Source of the DNA: Bos javanicus
Lineage: Eukaryota > Chordata > Mammalia > Artiodactyla > Bovidae
Assembly: GCF_032452875.1 (NCBI RefSeq)
Contig: NC_083882.1
Location: 31,798,001-31,862,000 of the forward strand
Direction of reading: 5' to 3'
DNA length: 64,000 bases
Shown: in pieces, positions 48,060 through 58,712 of the stretch
Position numbering within the stretch: position 1 is the stretch's first letter
Layout of the letters: each line of letters begins with the position of its first letter
Notes under the pieces: model-generated
What the model was told of the DNA's origin: nothing
Databases searched by the model: none
What the model saw: only the letters and a program-made list of their open reading frames with translations
Program-made: the position numbers and the translations under genes

Positions 48060-48960
48060 TCCCATTGTATTTCTTCCTATTTAACTTTTTACTTTGAAAT
48101 AACTTGAAAGTTACAGGGAAGGTACAAGCCTATCTATATAGCTTTCACCCAGATGAATCTACTGCTAGCATTTTGCCCCACTGGCCTTGTCATTCCCTCT
48201 CACTGTCTCTCTGTTTGAGAAGAAGTTGCAGAGCTCATATCCCTTTGCCCCTAAATACGTAAGTCTGTATTTCCTTATAATCAGGACACTCATTCAGAGC
48301 ATAGTACAGTTACTGACCTTAGGAAACTTAACACTGATGTGATAACTTAACATTTGTATTTCAGTTTTGCCAGCTGACCCAGTAATGTCCTTAATGGCTT
48401 TAGCCCCCTCTCAATACGGATCTAGTCTTAGGATCCCACGTGGCATTTAGTCGTCATGTCTCTTTGGTCTCCTTAAACCTGGAACAATTCTTTAGCTTTC
48501 TTTGTCTCTAATGATCTTGTCATTTTTAAAGAATAGAGTCTCTCCCCTTTTGAGATAGAACGGCCCCCCATTTGGGTTGGGTGTATCCCCATGACGGCGT
48601 AACGCTGTACACGGCACCAAGCTTCCTGCTTAGGAGATGCCTGTTTTCCTCCTGGCATCAGGTCACATGGGTGGCACACCATGTAGCGCCTCCTCTCATC
48701 AGGGATGGGCATGTTGATCCCCTGGTCAGGAGGTGTCAAATGTCTTCACTCTGTGTCATTCTGGGGTTTCTCCCATGCAACTAATGACCACTGTGTGGGG
48801 AAATACTTTAAGACCATGCAGTGTCCTGCTTGTCCTCAGAGTCCTCCTCCTCGATTTAGTGCCCACCGATGACTTATGCTCGTATTGATCTTCAGCATGA
48901 TGATTACAGGCTGACAGTTTCCAGCGCCTGTACTCTCTCCACTAGTGCCCGTCAGCAGCT
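48060..48960. repeat. Old mammalian L1-like (L1M) fragment
   Basis: It contains an order typical of an ancient L1M-type 3' region: 'aaagttacagggaaggtacaagc', 'cacccagatgaatctac', 'attttgcccc', 'aagaagttgcagagctcat', 'cccctaaatac', 'tgtctctttggtctccttaaacctggaacaattc'. It is highly diverged, and the borders and orientation are uncertain. Confidence 0.5.
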
Positions 48961-48999
48961 GTTATTTTACTGAGCCCTCACTTCTCTTCTGTCTGCCTG

Positions 49000-49061
49000 T
49001 CACCTATCTATCACTTATCCATCCATTCACCTATTTATTTATCTCAATCATCTATCTATCT
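49000..49061. repeat. (CTAT)n/(CCAT)n-like tract
   Basis: An interrupted tetranucleotide tract (CTATCTATC, CCATCCATT, TTTATTTATC) lying against the tail of a CHR SINE. Confidence 0.8.
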
Positions 49062-49176
49062 TTTGAGGGAGCACACCTTGCAGCTTGTGGGATCTAGTTC
49101 CCTGACCAAGGGTCAAACCTATGCCCCCTGCTTTGGAAATGTGGAGACCTAACCACTGTACCTCCAGGGAAGTCCT
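49062..49176 (-). mobile_element. CHR-type tRNA-derived SINE
   Basis: Reverse-oriented. 'cagcttgtgggatctagttccctgaccaagggtcaaacc' is followed by the head complement CCACTGTACCTCCAGGGAAG. Confidence 0.8.
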
Positions 49177-49245
49177 TCATCTATCTTCTCAATATTGACA
49201 CGTGGATTCCTGTTTTTTTTTTCAGTTATTTGTGTTTCCTATTTC

Positions 49246-49448
49246 TCACGCTCATGCTCAGTCACTAAGTCATGTCCAATTCTTTTTGACCCCATGGACT
49301 GTAGCCAGACTCCTCTGTCCATGGGATTTCCCAGGCCAGAATACTGCAATAGGTTGCCATTTCCTCCTCCAAGGGCTCTTCCTGACCCAGAGATCAAACC
49401 CACAGGTCCTGCTTGGCAGGCAGATTCTTTACCACTGAACCACTGGGG
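49246..49448 (-). mobile_element. Bov-tA SINE
   Basis: Reverse-oriented Bov-tA, from GCTCAGTCACTAAGTCATGT through CCATGGGATTTCCCAGGCC to the head complement TTTACCACTGAACCACTGGG. Confidence 0.9.
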
Positions 49449-49559
49449 ATATATTACATTTGTTAATTATTTTGGCATTAAAATTGTTTCAGATTTGGCC
49501 CGTGGGAGCCCCTTCAAGTTGCCTCCTACCTCCTTTTCATAGGCTTCTGTCATTTTCTT

Positions 49560-49700
49560 TCTTTTTTAAAAATTAATTTATTTTTAATTGGAGGATAATT
49601 GCTTTACAATGCTGTGTTGGTTTCTGCTTTACATTAACATAGGTCAGCCACAAGTATACACATGTCCCCTCCTTCTTGAACCTCCCTCTCACCCATTTTC
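49560..49700 (-). mobile_element. Artiodactyl L1 3' UTR fragment
   Basis: It reads 'tttttaattggaggataattgctttacaatgctgtgttggtttctgc', the reverse complement of the ruminant L1 3' UTR. A T-rich start marks the tail end. Confidence 0.8.
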
Positions 49701-49831
49701 TTACTTTCTAGATTAACAAGATGCTTCATGTCATCTTTTAGCCTTCCCTTCCCTAGCCTGGAATCAACCATTACTCCAAGAAGCCCGGGTTCCTTTTGGT
49801 GGAGAATGTTATTAGCAGTTAAGGTCTGGGT

Positions 49832-49958
49832 ACTTCCCTGGTGGTCCGCTGGTTAGGACTCCATGCTTCCAATGCAGGGGACATGGATTCGATCCCTGCT
49901 CAGAAAACTAAGAGGCATTGCAACAGGGCCCAAAGATTTAAAAAAAGAAGAAGAAACC
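49832..49958 (+). mobile_element. CHR-type SINE with target-site duplication
   Basis: Plus-oriented, with head ACTTCCCTGGTGGTCCGCTG, GATTCGATCCCTGCTCAG in the B-box region and an A/G-rich tail. A perfect 11-bp duplication AAGGTCTGGGT flanks it at 49821-49831 and 49959-49969. Confidence 0.92.
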
Positions 49959-50049
49959 AAGGTCTGGGTGAGGCTTACCTATCACTACTGGAGTATCCTT
50001 ACTTTGCCTCTAGGCCTTTTCAGTAGAAAATTCTTAGACAGAACTAAGA

Positions 50050-50072
50050 CACGCACACACACACACACACAC
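50050..50072. repeat. (AC)n microsatellite
   Basis: A short AC repeat in intron 9. Confidence 0.9.
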
Positions 50073-50737
50073 TCACCTTTACTTTATAATAATGCCCTTG
50101 TTTCTGAGCATCAAAAGTCCAAAGGAGTGTCATCCCAAAGATAGGCGGTTTTGTCTGTGGTGACCCTGACCACACTGGGGAGGGTTTAATTGCAGAATCT
50201 GTCAATCCTGGAGCTGGAATTCTGGGAACGCTCTTTTCAGAAATTCACCTAAAGGGAGGGAGGCTCCAAGGTTTCTACTGACCACCATACCTACTGGGAC
50301 CTCAGAATGCCTTCCCAAGGCCTTCTTATTTACCCACCTCCCACATCCTCTTCTGCCCTACCTCCAGCTTGTCTGCAATGATCTCCGTCCCTCCCCCTGC
50401 ACTCAGCTTTGTAGTTATAGTTCATTCATGTTACAGGATTACAGAGTCTGCCTATACCCAATCCATGTTGTTGCCAGACTGTGTCTGTGTCATCCTTTTA
50501 GACTATGAGCTCCTGCCTAGCGGGAAATGTCATTGGATTGTTTTTGTACTGCACCAAGCACAGTTTGGTGGCATTGTTCATGGGAAGTAAGTGTGGGGCC
50601 ATGGCAATGATGCTTTCTTTTCCTGGTTGCAGTACCTGCTGAGAATTGCTTCTCCCCATCCTTCACCAACAGTTCTATGAAGACCTGTAAGACCTAGAAC
50701 TAACACAAAAAAAAAAAAAAATGCCCTTTTCCTCATA

Positions 50738-53126
50738 CAGGACAGGAATGCAAAAGTAGGAAATCAAGAGATACCTGGAGGCAAGTTTGGCCTTGGAGTA
50801 CAAAATGAAGTAGGGCAAAAGCTAACAGAGTTTTGCCAAGAGAACACACTGATCATAGAAAATACCCTCTTCCAACAACACAAGAGAAGACTCTATACAT
50901 GAACATCACCAGATGGTCAATACTGAAATCAGATTGATTATATTCTTTGCAGCTGAAGATGGAGAAGCTCTATATAGTCAGCAAAAACAAGACCGGGAGC
51001 TTATTGTGGCTCAGATCATGAACTCCTTATTGCCAAATTCAGACTTAAATTGAAGAAAGTAGGGAAAACCACTAGACCATTCAGGTATGACCTAAATCAA
51101 ATCCCTTATGATTATACAGTGGAAGTGAGAAATAGATTCAAGGGATTATATCTGACAGACAGAGTGCCTGAAGAACTATGCACAGAGATTTGTGACATTG
51201 TACAGGAGGTGGTGATCAAGACCATCCCCAAGAGCAAGAAATGCAAAAAGGCAAAATGGTTGTCTGAGGAGGCCTTACAAATAGCTGAGAAAAGAAGAGA
51301 AGCTAATGGCCAAGGACAAAAGGAAAGATATACCATTTTGAATGCAGAGTTCCAAAGAATAGCAAGAAGAGATAAATAAGAAAGCCTTCCTCAGTGATCA
51401 ATGCAAAGAAATAGAGGGGGAAAGACTATATAGAATAGAATAGAAATAGAATGGGAAAGACTGAAGATGTCTTCAAGAAAATTACAGATATCAAGGGAAC
51501 ACTTCATGCAATGATGGACACAATAAAGGACAGAAATGGTATGGACCTTACAGAGCAGAAGATATTAAGAAGAGGTGGCAAGAATACACAGAACTGTGAT
51601 CTTAATGACCCAGATAACCACAATGGTGTGATCACTCACCTAGAGCCAGACATCCTGGAATGCGAAGTGAAGTGGGCCTTAGGAAGCATCACTATGAACA
51701 AAGCTAGCAGAGGTGATGGAATTCCAGTTGAGCTATTTCAAATCCTAAAAGATGATGTTGTGAAAGTGCTGCACTCAATATGTCAGCAAATTTGGAAAAC
51801 TCGGCAGTGGCCACAGGATTGGAAAAGGTCAGTTTTCATTCCAATCCCAAAAGAAAGACAATGCCAAAGAATGCTCAAACTACCACACAATTGCACTCAT
51901 CTCACACACTAGCAAAGTTATGCTCAAAATTCCCCAAGCCAGGCTTCAGACAGTACATGAACTGAGAACTTCCAGATGTTCAAGCTGGATTTAGAAAAGG
52001 CAGAGGAACCAGAGATCAAATTTCCAAATCTGTTGGATCATTGAAAAAGCAAGAGAGTTCCAGAAAAGCATCTAACTCCTGCTATATTGACTACGCCAAA
52101 GACTTTGACTGTGTGGATCAAAACAAACTCTGGAAAATTCTTAAAGAGTTGGGAATACCAGACCAACTTACCTGCCTCCTGAGAGATCTGTATGCAGGTC
52201 AAGAAGCAACAGTTAGAACCGGACATGGAACAACTGACTGGTTCCAGATTGGGAAAGGAATACGTCAAGGCTGTATATTGTCGCCCAGTTTATTTAACTT
52301 ATATGCAGAGTACATTATGTGAAATGCCAGACTGGATGAAGCACAAGCTGGAATCAAGATTGCCAGGAGAAATATCAATAACCTCAGATATGCAGATGAC
52401 ATCACCCTTATGGCAGAAAGTAAAGAGGAACTGAAGAGTCTCTTGATGAAAGTTAAAGATGAGAGTGAAAAAGCTGGCTTAAAACTCATCATTCAAAAAA
52501 CTAAGATCATGGCATCCTGTCACATCACCTCTTGGCAAATTGATGGGGAAACAGTGAGAGACTATTTTCTTGGGCTCCAAAGACACTTGCTCCTTGGAAG
52601 AAAAGCTATGACCAACCTAGACAGCATATTAAAAAGCAGAGACATTATATTGATGACAAAGATCCATATAGTCAAAGCTATGGTTTTTCCTGTAGTCATG
52701 TATGGATGTGAGAGCTGGACTATAAAGAAAGCTGAGCACCGAAGAATTGATGATTTTGAACTGTAGTGTTGGAGAAGATTCTTGAGAGTCCCTTGGACTG
52801 CAAGGAGATCAAACCAGTCAATCCTAAAAGGAATCAGTCCTGAATATTCATTGGAAGGACTGATGCTGAAGCTGAAGCTGAAGCTCCAATACTTCAGCCA
52901 CCTGATGCAAAGAATTGACTCACTGGAAAAGACCCTGATGCTGGAAAAGATTTAAGGGGAATACAAAGGGATGACAAAGGATGAGATGGTTGGATGGCAT
53001 TAGCGACTCGATGGACACGAGTTTGAGCACGCTCTGGGAGTTGGTATGGATAGGGAGCTTGGCTTGTTGCAGTCCATGGGGTCTCAAAGATTTGGACATG
53101 ACTGAGCAACTGAACTGAACTGAATC
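50738..53126 (+). mobile_element. BovB LINE (RTE type), 5'-truncated, degenerate
   Basis: About 2.4 kb of BovB in the same orientation as TECTA. It spans the end of the endonuclease region, the reverse transcriptase and the 3' tail, which ends in CTGAACTGAACTGAA repeats. Readable reverse-transcriptase motifs are YAKDFDCVD (near 52090, motif A), GIRQGCILSPSLFNLY (near 52258-52305, motif B) and YADD at 52389-52400 (motif C). The frame is broken: an in-frame TGA at 52320-52322 separates motif B from motif C, another break lies between the 51050-51379 and 51451-51912 frames, and a short deletion lies near 52560-52590. It is inactive. The family is known for horizontal transfer between ruminants and squamates. 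Confidence 0.93.
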
Positions 53127-54522
53127 CTTCATCAGGGCCTGCAGAGCTGGAGCAAGTGCTTTTAAGTACCTCTTTTAGAGGGAGGCATGTGGACAGCAGC
53201 AGCCACATGGAGCCTGGCTTCCTTGGGTGGAGGGTCATAGCACACACTTGAGAATACCCTAAAATGTGTGGATGGGTCTGGTGAGGCAGTCCAGAGCACA
53301 CACACTTTATAATCAAGTCTCTGGGTACTAAGAGGTTAATCTGGCCGGGGTCTTGCAGAGTGGGGATTGGATTGCGTGACAACTGCAAATCAGGAACACA
53401 ATCTCCTTTGGGCCTGGAGAGAGACAACCACTGCTTCTGTGTTTGAATATTTTTTTAACCAGCACTCACTGGCAGAGTCAGACTGCCCAATTAAGTAATT
53501 TCAGAGGCATTTTGGGGGCCAGGAGAAGTTTTATTACTTTGTTTCTGTATATGCCAGACTTTCAGACACATTCAGACAACACAATAAGTCATAAAACGGG
53601 AGCCATTTAAATAAGTCATGTTATTTGCTATCACCATAAACCTGCAGTCAGTGTTAGAACATTCATAATTTAAAGACAAATGTGAAAATCCCTCTCTACA
53701 GACATATTTTATCAGTGCTGAACTAGCCTTCAACTGGTCAATGGAAGTGGAGACAACCCCTTAGCCCAGAGGGGAAAAAAAGATTGGCTTTCAGTACGCA
53801 GTGCAGAACTGTTGAGTTGGTGCTCATCAGCAGATCTATTACTGCCAGGCGCTTTATTTCTCTATAGTGTGCTTTGTGTCCTTGGATTATAAAACCCTCT
53901 TAAGGAGTGATAGTGTACATAATACCTAAAGAGAGCCTTAAAGGCCAGATCTTAAACTCCCAGGAGATGGTGGGTGAGGACCTTCACAGATCTTCAGACA
54001 ACACAGACCTGTAGGTAGATTTCTTCTCTGCTCCTGGACTCACCCCGGCTCTTATCAAATTCTGACAAACAAAACTAATAAAGAGAAATGGGAAGGCTAC
54101 ACAGAACCCCACGGTGAGACATGTATGCTTTTCTTTTATATGCTGTGCTTAGTGACTCAGAGACTTAATCCATCAAGGAAGGCTTCTAGACGAAGCACAA
54201 CTTGAAGGGAAGTTGGAAGATGGGTAGCATTTCGCTTGGTGAGGGCCATGCCTGTGGGGCCAAGGACATGAACAGAGGAGGTGGGGGTGACCATTTCTGA
54301 AGTCAGTGAGGAGGCGGAAGGGGTCAGAGGGCACAGGAGCAGAGAGACGAAAGACCCAGGGTGAGTTCAGTTTGTAGACTGGTGGCACCTCCCTGAAGCC
54401 TGTATGTGATGGAGGGGAGTATAAGAGGGGGAAGAGCACAGCGTTTACTGACCTCTACTGTGGACTTGGCATATTAGAACAGCGGTCCTAGTTAAACGTT
54501 GTCCTTATTTAATAAAAGAAGA

Positions 54523-55568
54523 GGGTTCAGGATTGGGAACATGTGTACACCCGTGGCGGATTCATGTTGATGTATGGCAAAACCAATACAGTATTGTAAA
54601 GTAATTAGTCCCTAATTAAAATAAATAAATTTAAATTAAAAAAAAGAAATAGTGATTTACAGGTGGTTTTCTCAGTAAAAAAATAAAATAAAAATACCAT
54701 TTCACACCAGTCAGAATGGCTGCGATCCAAAAGTCTACAAATAATAAATGCTGGAGAGGGTGTGGAGAAAAGGGAACCCTCTTACACTGTTGGTGGGAAT
54801 GCAACCTAGTACAGCCACTATGGAGAACAGTGTGGAGATTCCTTAAAAAACTGGAAATAGAACTGCCTTATGATCCAGCAATCCCACTGCTGGGCATACA
54901 CACTGAGGAAACCAGAAGGGAAAGAGACACGTGTACCCCAATGTTCATCGCAGCACTGTTTATAATAGCCAAGACATGGAAGCAACCTAGATGTCCATCA
55001 GCAGATGAATGGATAAGATAGCTGTGGTACATATACACAATGGAGTATTACTCAGCCATTAAAAAGAATACATTTGAATCAGTTCTAATGAGATGGATGA
55101 AACTGGAGCCTATTATACAGAGTGAAGTAAGCCAGAAGGAAAAACATAAATACAGTATACTAACGCATATATATGGAATTTAGAAAGATGGTAACAATAA
55201 CTCTGTATACGAGACAGCAAAAGAGACACTGATGTATAGAACAGTCTTATGGACTCTGTGGGAGAGGGAGAGGGTGGGAAGATTTGGGAGAATGGCAATG
55301 AAACATGTAAAATATCATGTAGGAAACGAGTTGCCAGTCCAGGTTCGATGCACGATGCTGGATGCTTGGGGCTGGTGCACTGGGACGGCCCAGAGGGATG
55401 GTATGGGGAGGGAGGAGGGAGGAGGGTTCGGGATGGGGAACACATGTATACCTGTGGCGGATTCATTTTGATATTTGGCAAAACTAATACAATTATGTAA
55501 AGTTTAAAAATAAAATAAAATTAGAAAAAAAAAGGAAGAAAAAAAATAATAAAATAAAATAAAATAAA
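54523..55568 (+). mobile_element. Composite L1 insertion (3' UTR piece, then ORF2 end and 3' UTR)
   Basis: A ruminant L1 3' UTR fragment with an A-rich end (54523-54648) is followed by about 40 bp of other sequence, then the last part of L1 ORF2 (about 54690-55180) and a second copy of the same 3' UTR ending in a long A/T-rich tail. ORF2 residues include the cysteine-rich end (LLHCWWEC) and LPYDPAIPLLGIH; the frame stops at 55019-55021. A 12-bp repeat AATAAAAGAAGA at 54511-54522 and 55569-55580 brackets the whole block. It could be one rearranged insertion or one L1 inside the tail of another. Confidence 0.85.
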
Positions 55569-55659
55569 AATAAAAGAAGAAACTGAAGCTCAGAGACGGT
55601 ACCTCCAGGTCTCTGTGGCCTCAAAGCATTTGTTCCTTCCAGGACTCTCTTTCCAGAGT

Positions 55660-55860
55660 CTTTGAGTTCAGAGGCTTAGATTCAGGAGACACAGTTTCGA
55701 ATCTCTCTCCAGTACTTACCAGCGGAGTGAAGTCACTAAACTTCAGTTTCCTCACCTGTAAGACAACTGTGATTTGACTTTCCTTACCGTCCAGGTTGTT
55801 GGAAAAGTCACACTAAAATGCCTAGAACAGTGCCTGGCATGTTGCAGGTGCTCAGAAGAG
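55660..55860 (-). repeat. MIR SINE
   Basis: 'cttcagtttcctcacctgtaagac' and 'cctagaacagtgcctggcatgttgcaggtgctcag' follow MIR order. The strand is tentative. Confidence 0.7.
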
Positions 55861-56021
55861 GCCTGTCCTCCCAGAATCTTCTGTGTGAAAAATCAAGTGC
55901 ACTAGGGGCGCATGACAGAGGCTCACGGAGTCTCGGATGGATCACCCCCAGTGATGCTGGCAGCGAGCTGATCACATGGCATTCGCTGAGCCCACTGTGC
56001 TGGACAAATAAGAGTCACGTG

Positions 56022-56138
56022 CAGCATATACACATGCATGCACACACAGGCACACACGTGCATTGCACACACCCACGCATGCACACACATGCACATATAC
56101 ATGTGCATACACCCGTGAATGCACACGCACCGTGCATG
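56022..56138. repeat. Alternating purine-pyrimidine (CA/TG/GC) tract
   Basis: About 115 bp of CACACA, GCATGCA and CACGTGC units, ending some 75 bp before the exon 10 start. Alternating purine-pyrimidine runs of this type can adopt Z-DNA. Confidence 0.85.
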
Positions 56139-56213
56139 CTGATGAGTGTACACAAACTCTGTCTCTACTCTCTGTCCCTTTCTCAAGCCCCTCTTCTCCT
56201 TGCCCACCCTCAG

Positions 56214-56815
56214 CTCTGGAGTGCCCGGAGAACAGCCATTTCGAGGAGTGCATGACGTGTACGGAGACCTGTGAGACCCTGGCCCTGGGCCCCATCTGTG
56301 TGGACACCTGCTCCGAGGGGTGTCAGTGTGACGAGGGCTATGCCCTGCAAGGCAGCCAGTGCGTCACCCGGAGCGAGTGTGGCTGCAACTTCGAAGGGCA
56401 CCAGCTTGCCACCAATGAGACCTTCTGGGTGGACCTGGACTGCCAGATCTTCTGCTACTGCAATGGCACGGACAACAGCGTCCACTGTGAGACCATCCCC
56501 TGCAAGGACGACGAGTACTGCATGGAGGAAGGCGGCCTCTACTACTGCCAGGCCCGCACTGACGCCTCCTGCGTCGTCTCGGGCTACGGCCACTACCTGA
56601 CCTTTGACGGCTACCCCTTTGACTTCCAGACCAGCTGCCCGCTCATCCTGTGCACCACAGGAAGCAGGCCGAACTCAGACACGTTCCCCAAGTTCGTCGT
56701 CACAGCCAAGAACGAGGATCGAGATCCGTCGCTGGCGCTGTGGGTCAAGCAGGTGGAGGTGACCGTGTGGGGCTACAGCATCGTGATTCACAGGGCCTAC
56801 AAGCACACGGTGCTG
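56214..56815 (+). CDS. TECTA: TECTA coding exon 10 (TIL2 and first half of VWD3)
   Basis: It encodes residues 981-1181 (602 nt, phase 1 to phase 0). The first two bases complete a Pro codon, then LECPENSHFEECMTCTETCE begins TIL2, which ends near CVTRSECGC. A cysteine-rich VWC-like segment (FCYCNGTDNSVHCETIPCKD) precedes VWD3, which opens with CVVSGYGHYLTFDG. The acceptor is TGCCCACCCTCAG and the donor CTG|GTGAGT. Length and phases match exon 8. This is the last TECTA exon in the window; VWD3 is therefore cut in half here, with its remaining half in the next exon beyond 64000. Confidence 0.95.
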
Positions 56816-56959
56816 GTGAGTGGGTGCAGGGCCCCAGCAGGGGAGCCGTGGGGATGTGAGGACGGGGCTCCCGGGCCAGCAAGCCAGGCTGCAGCTGAAC
56901 CAGGCAGGCCCAGGATCTAAGGAACAGCAGAGGATGTCAGGGCAGAGAAGGGCCCTGCA

Positions 56960-57070
56960 GATTTCCTGTCACTTTATCTTACAGATAAGGAATGGAGCCC
57001 TCAGACAGGAAAATACCCAGGTCCCCGGAACCAAATTAGGGACAGAGCCAGCTCTAGGAACTCAGCCTTT
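56960..57070 (+). repeat. MIR SINE fragment
   Basis: 'cactttatcttacagataaggaatggagccctcagacagg' and 'gggacagagccagctctaggaactcagc' resemble the MIR 3' half. It is short and diverged. Confidence 0.5.
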
Positions 57071-57190
57071 CATGTCACAGCAGAGCGTGCTGGGGACGGC
57101 ACAGACCTAGATGGAGTCCCGGCTCGACCACTGTCATATGGCCTCAGGCAGTGGCTGTCTATGTAGGAGAAGGCACGCCTAGTACAGGCT

Positions 57191-57332
57191 GCTGCTGCTG
57201 CTGCTGCTGCTGCTAAGTCGCTTCAGTTGTGTCCGACTCTGTGCGACCCCATGGACTGCAGCCCACCAGGCTCCTCTGCCCATGGGATTCTCCAGGCAAG
57301 AGCACTGGAGTGGGGTGCCATTGCCTTCTCCG
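57191..57332 (-). mobile_element. Bov-A SINE monomer with target-site duplication
   Basis: Reverse-oriented single Bov-A unit with a long (GCT)n tail complement. A perfect 11-bp duplication TAGTACAGGCT flanks it at 57180-57190 and 57333-57343. Confidence 0.93.
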
Positions 57333-57395
57333 TAGTACAGGCTAGGCATCTGCAAGTGTACTGTTGTTTAATCCATCTCTTTGCCTTGTATTTTA

Positions 57396-57672
57396 TTTGT
57401 TTTTGGCTGCACTGGGTCTTCATTGCTGTGTGCAGGCTTTCTCTAGTTGTGGCAAGTGGGGGCTACTCCCCAGTTGCGTTGCACAGCTTGCTCATTGCGC
57501 TGGCTTCTCTTCTTCCGGAGCACCCTAGGGTGCTAGGGTGCACGGGCTCAGTACTTGTGGTTCACGAGCTTAGTTGCCCCACGGCAGGTGGTATCTTTCC
57601 AGACCAGGGATCAAACCAGTGTTTCCTGCATTGACAGGTGAATTCATAACCACTGGACCATCAGAGAAGCCC
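57396..57672 (-). mobile_element. CHR-type tRNA-derived SINE (long form)
   Basis: Reverse-oriented. It runs from TTTTTGGCTGCACTGGGTCT through 'agaccagggatcaaacc' to the head complement CCACTGGACCATCAGAGAAG. An internal near-duplication 'accctagggtgctagggtgc' adds length. Confidence 0.85.
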
Positions 57673-58205
57673 CTCCTTCTCTTCTTTGAGATAAAAACAT
57701 TTGCCTGCTTGGGCCTCCTTCTGCCTCTTCCAGTCTCCCTTTGGTTCCTGGGGAACCCGGGGGTTCAAGAGTCTTGCCCACATTTGGAACACTTAGGGGC
57801 TCCCTTATAATCTTACTTTTCCCCACATTTTCTGTCCATTGACCTTGAAGACAGGAGCAGGTAGGGGTTGAGGAGGTTTGTGCATTCCAAAGTCCAGCCT
57901 GTGGACATCGGCCCCAGCAAGAGCCCGGCCACCCCTTCTTCAAGGGCCCACCCTAAGTAGAACTTGAGACACTAACAAGCCATTACATTAGCATTTTGGA
58001 GGGGCTGACTTAGGATGTCAGCCTTCTAACACTATCTTCCCAGGTCTGTGGTGTAATATATCTCTAAGGAGATGCTTCTTCCTCTTGTATATGTTCTCTT
58101 TCAAATCCTGACTTAAAGAGTTCCTTGGGCAGCTCTGCTGATATCTTTCTTTTCTTAGTATTTCCTTTAACCCTCTTCTCTGACAAACAGAGGTTTATGA
58201 GCTTT

Positions 58206-58712
58206 TTTTTTTATTGCCATAAAAGTCACATAACATAAAACATACTATTCTAAGCATACTTAACTGTACAATTTGAGACTTCCCTGTAGTTCATACGGTA
58301 AAGAATCTGCCTGCAATGGAGGAGACTCAGGTTCGATCGCTGGGTCGGGAAGATCCTCTGGAGTAGGAAATGGGAACCTACTCCAAGATTCTTGCCAGGA
58401 GAATCCCATGGACAGAGGAGCCTGGTGGGCTACAGTCCATGGGGTTGTGAAGGATCAGACACACCTGGGTGACTAACGATACAAACTGTACAGTTCAGTG
58501 GCACCAAGCGCATTCATGTTGTTGAGCAACTCTCATCACTTTCCACTCCCAAATTTTTCACCTTCCTAAACCAAAACTCTGCCCCTTGAAACACTAACTC
58601 GCCATCTCCCCTCCTGACCCCAGCCTCTGGCATCTACCAGTGTGCTTTCTGACTCTATGAATTTCACTGTTCTAGGTTCCTCGTGTAAGTGGAATCAAGT
58701 ACTATTTGTCTT
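58206..58712. repeat. Old mammalian L1-like fragment, interrupted by Bov-tA
   Basis: 'attgccataaaagtcacataacataaaacatact' and, after the Bov-tA, 'tgtacagttcagtggcaccaagcgcattcatgttgttgagcaa' and 'tctatgaatttcactgttctaggttcctcgtgtaagtggaatcaa' match a widespread old L1M-type 3' region. The two parts join once the Bov-tA is removed. Orientation is not assigned. Confidence 0.6.
58271..58483 (+). mobile_element. Bov-tA SINE with target-site duplication
   Basis: Plus-oriented Bov-tA (head ACTTCCCTGTAGTTCATACG) inserted in the old L1-like sequence. A 9-bp duplication AACTGTACA lies at 58262-58270 and 58484-58492. Confidence 0.92.

Larger units (their letters stand above)
47321..56213 (+). other. 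TECTA: TECTA intron 9 (phase 1)
   Basis: An 8.9-kb intron, the longest complete one in the window. It holds an old L1M-like stretch, CHR SINEs, a Bov-tA, L1 3' ends, a 2.4-kb BovB LINE, a composite L1 insertion, a MIR and a CA/TG-rich tract just before exon 10. The stretches 47321-48050 and 53127-54510 show no recognisable repeat or gene. Confidence 0.85.

Noticed and set aside
51050..52766. Open frames as a host gene
   Set aside because: They are pieces of one BovB reverse-transcriptase reading frame broken by stops and deletions.
54716..55021. 101-residue frame as a new gene
   Set aside because: It is the C-terminal end of L1 ORF2, followed by the L1 3' UTR and A-rich tail.
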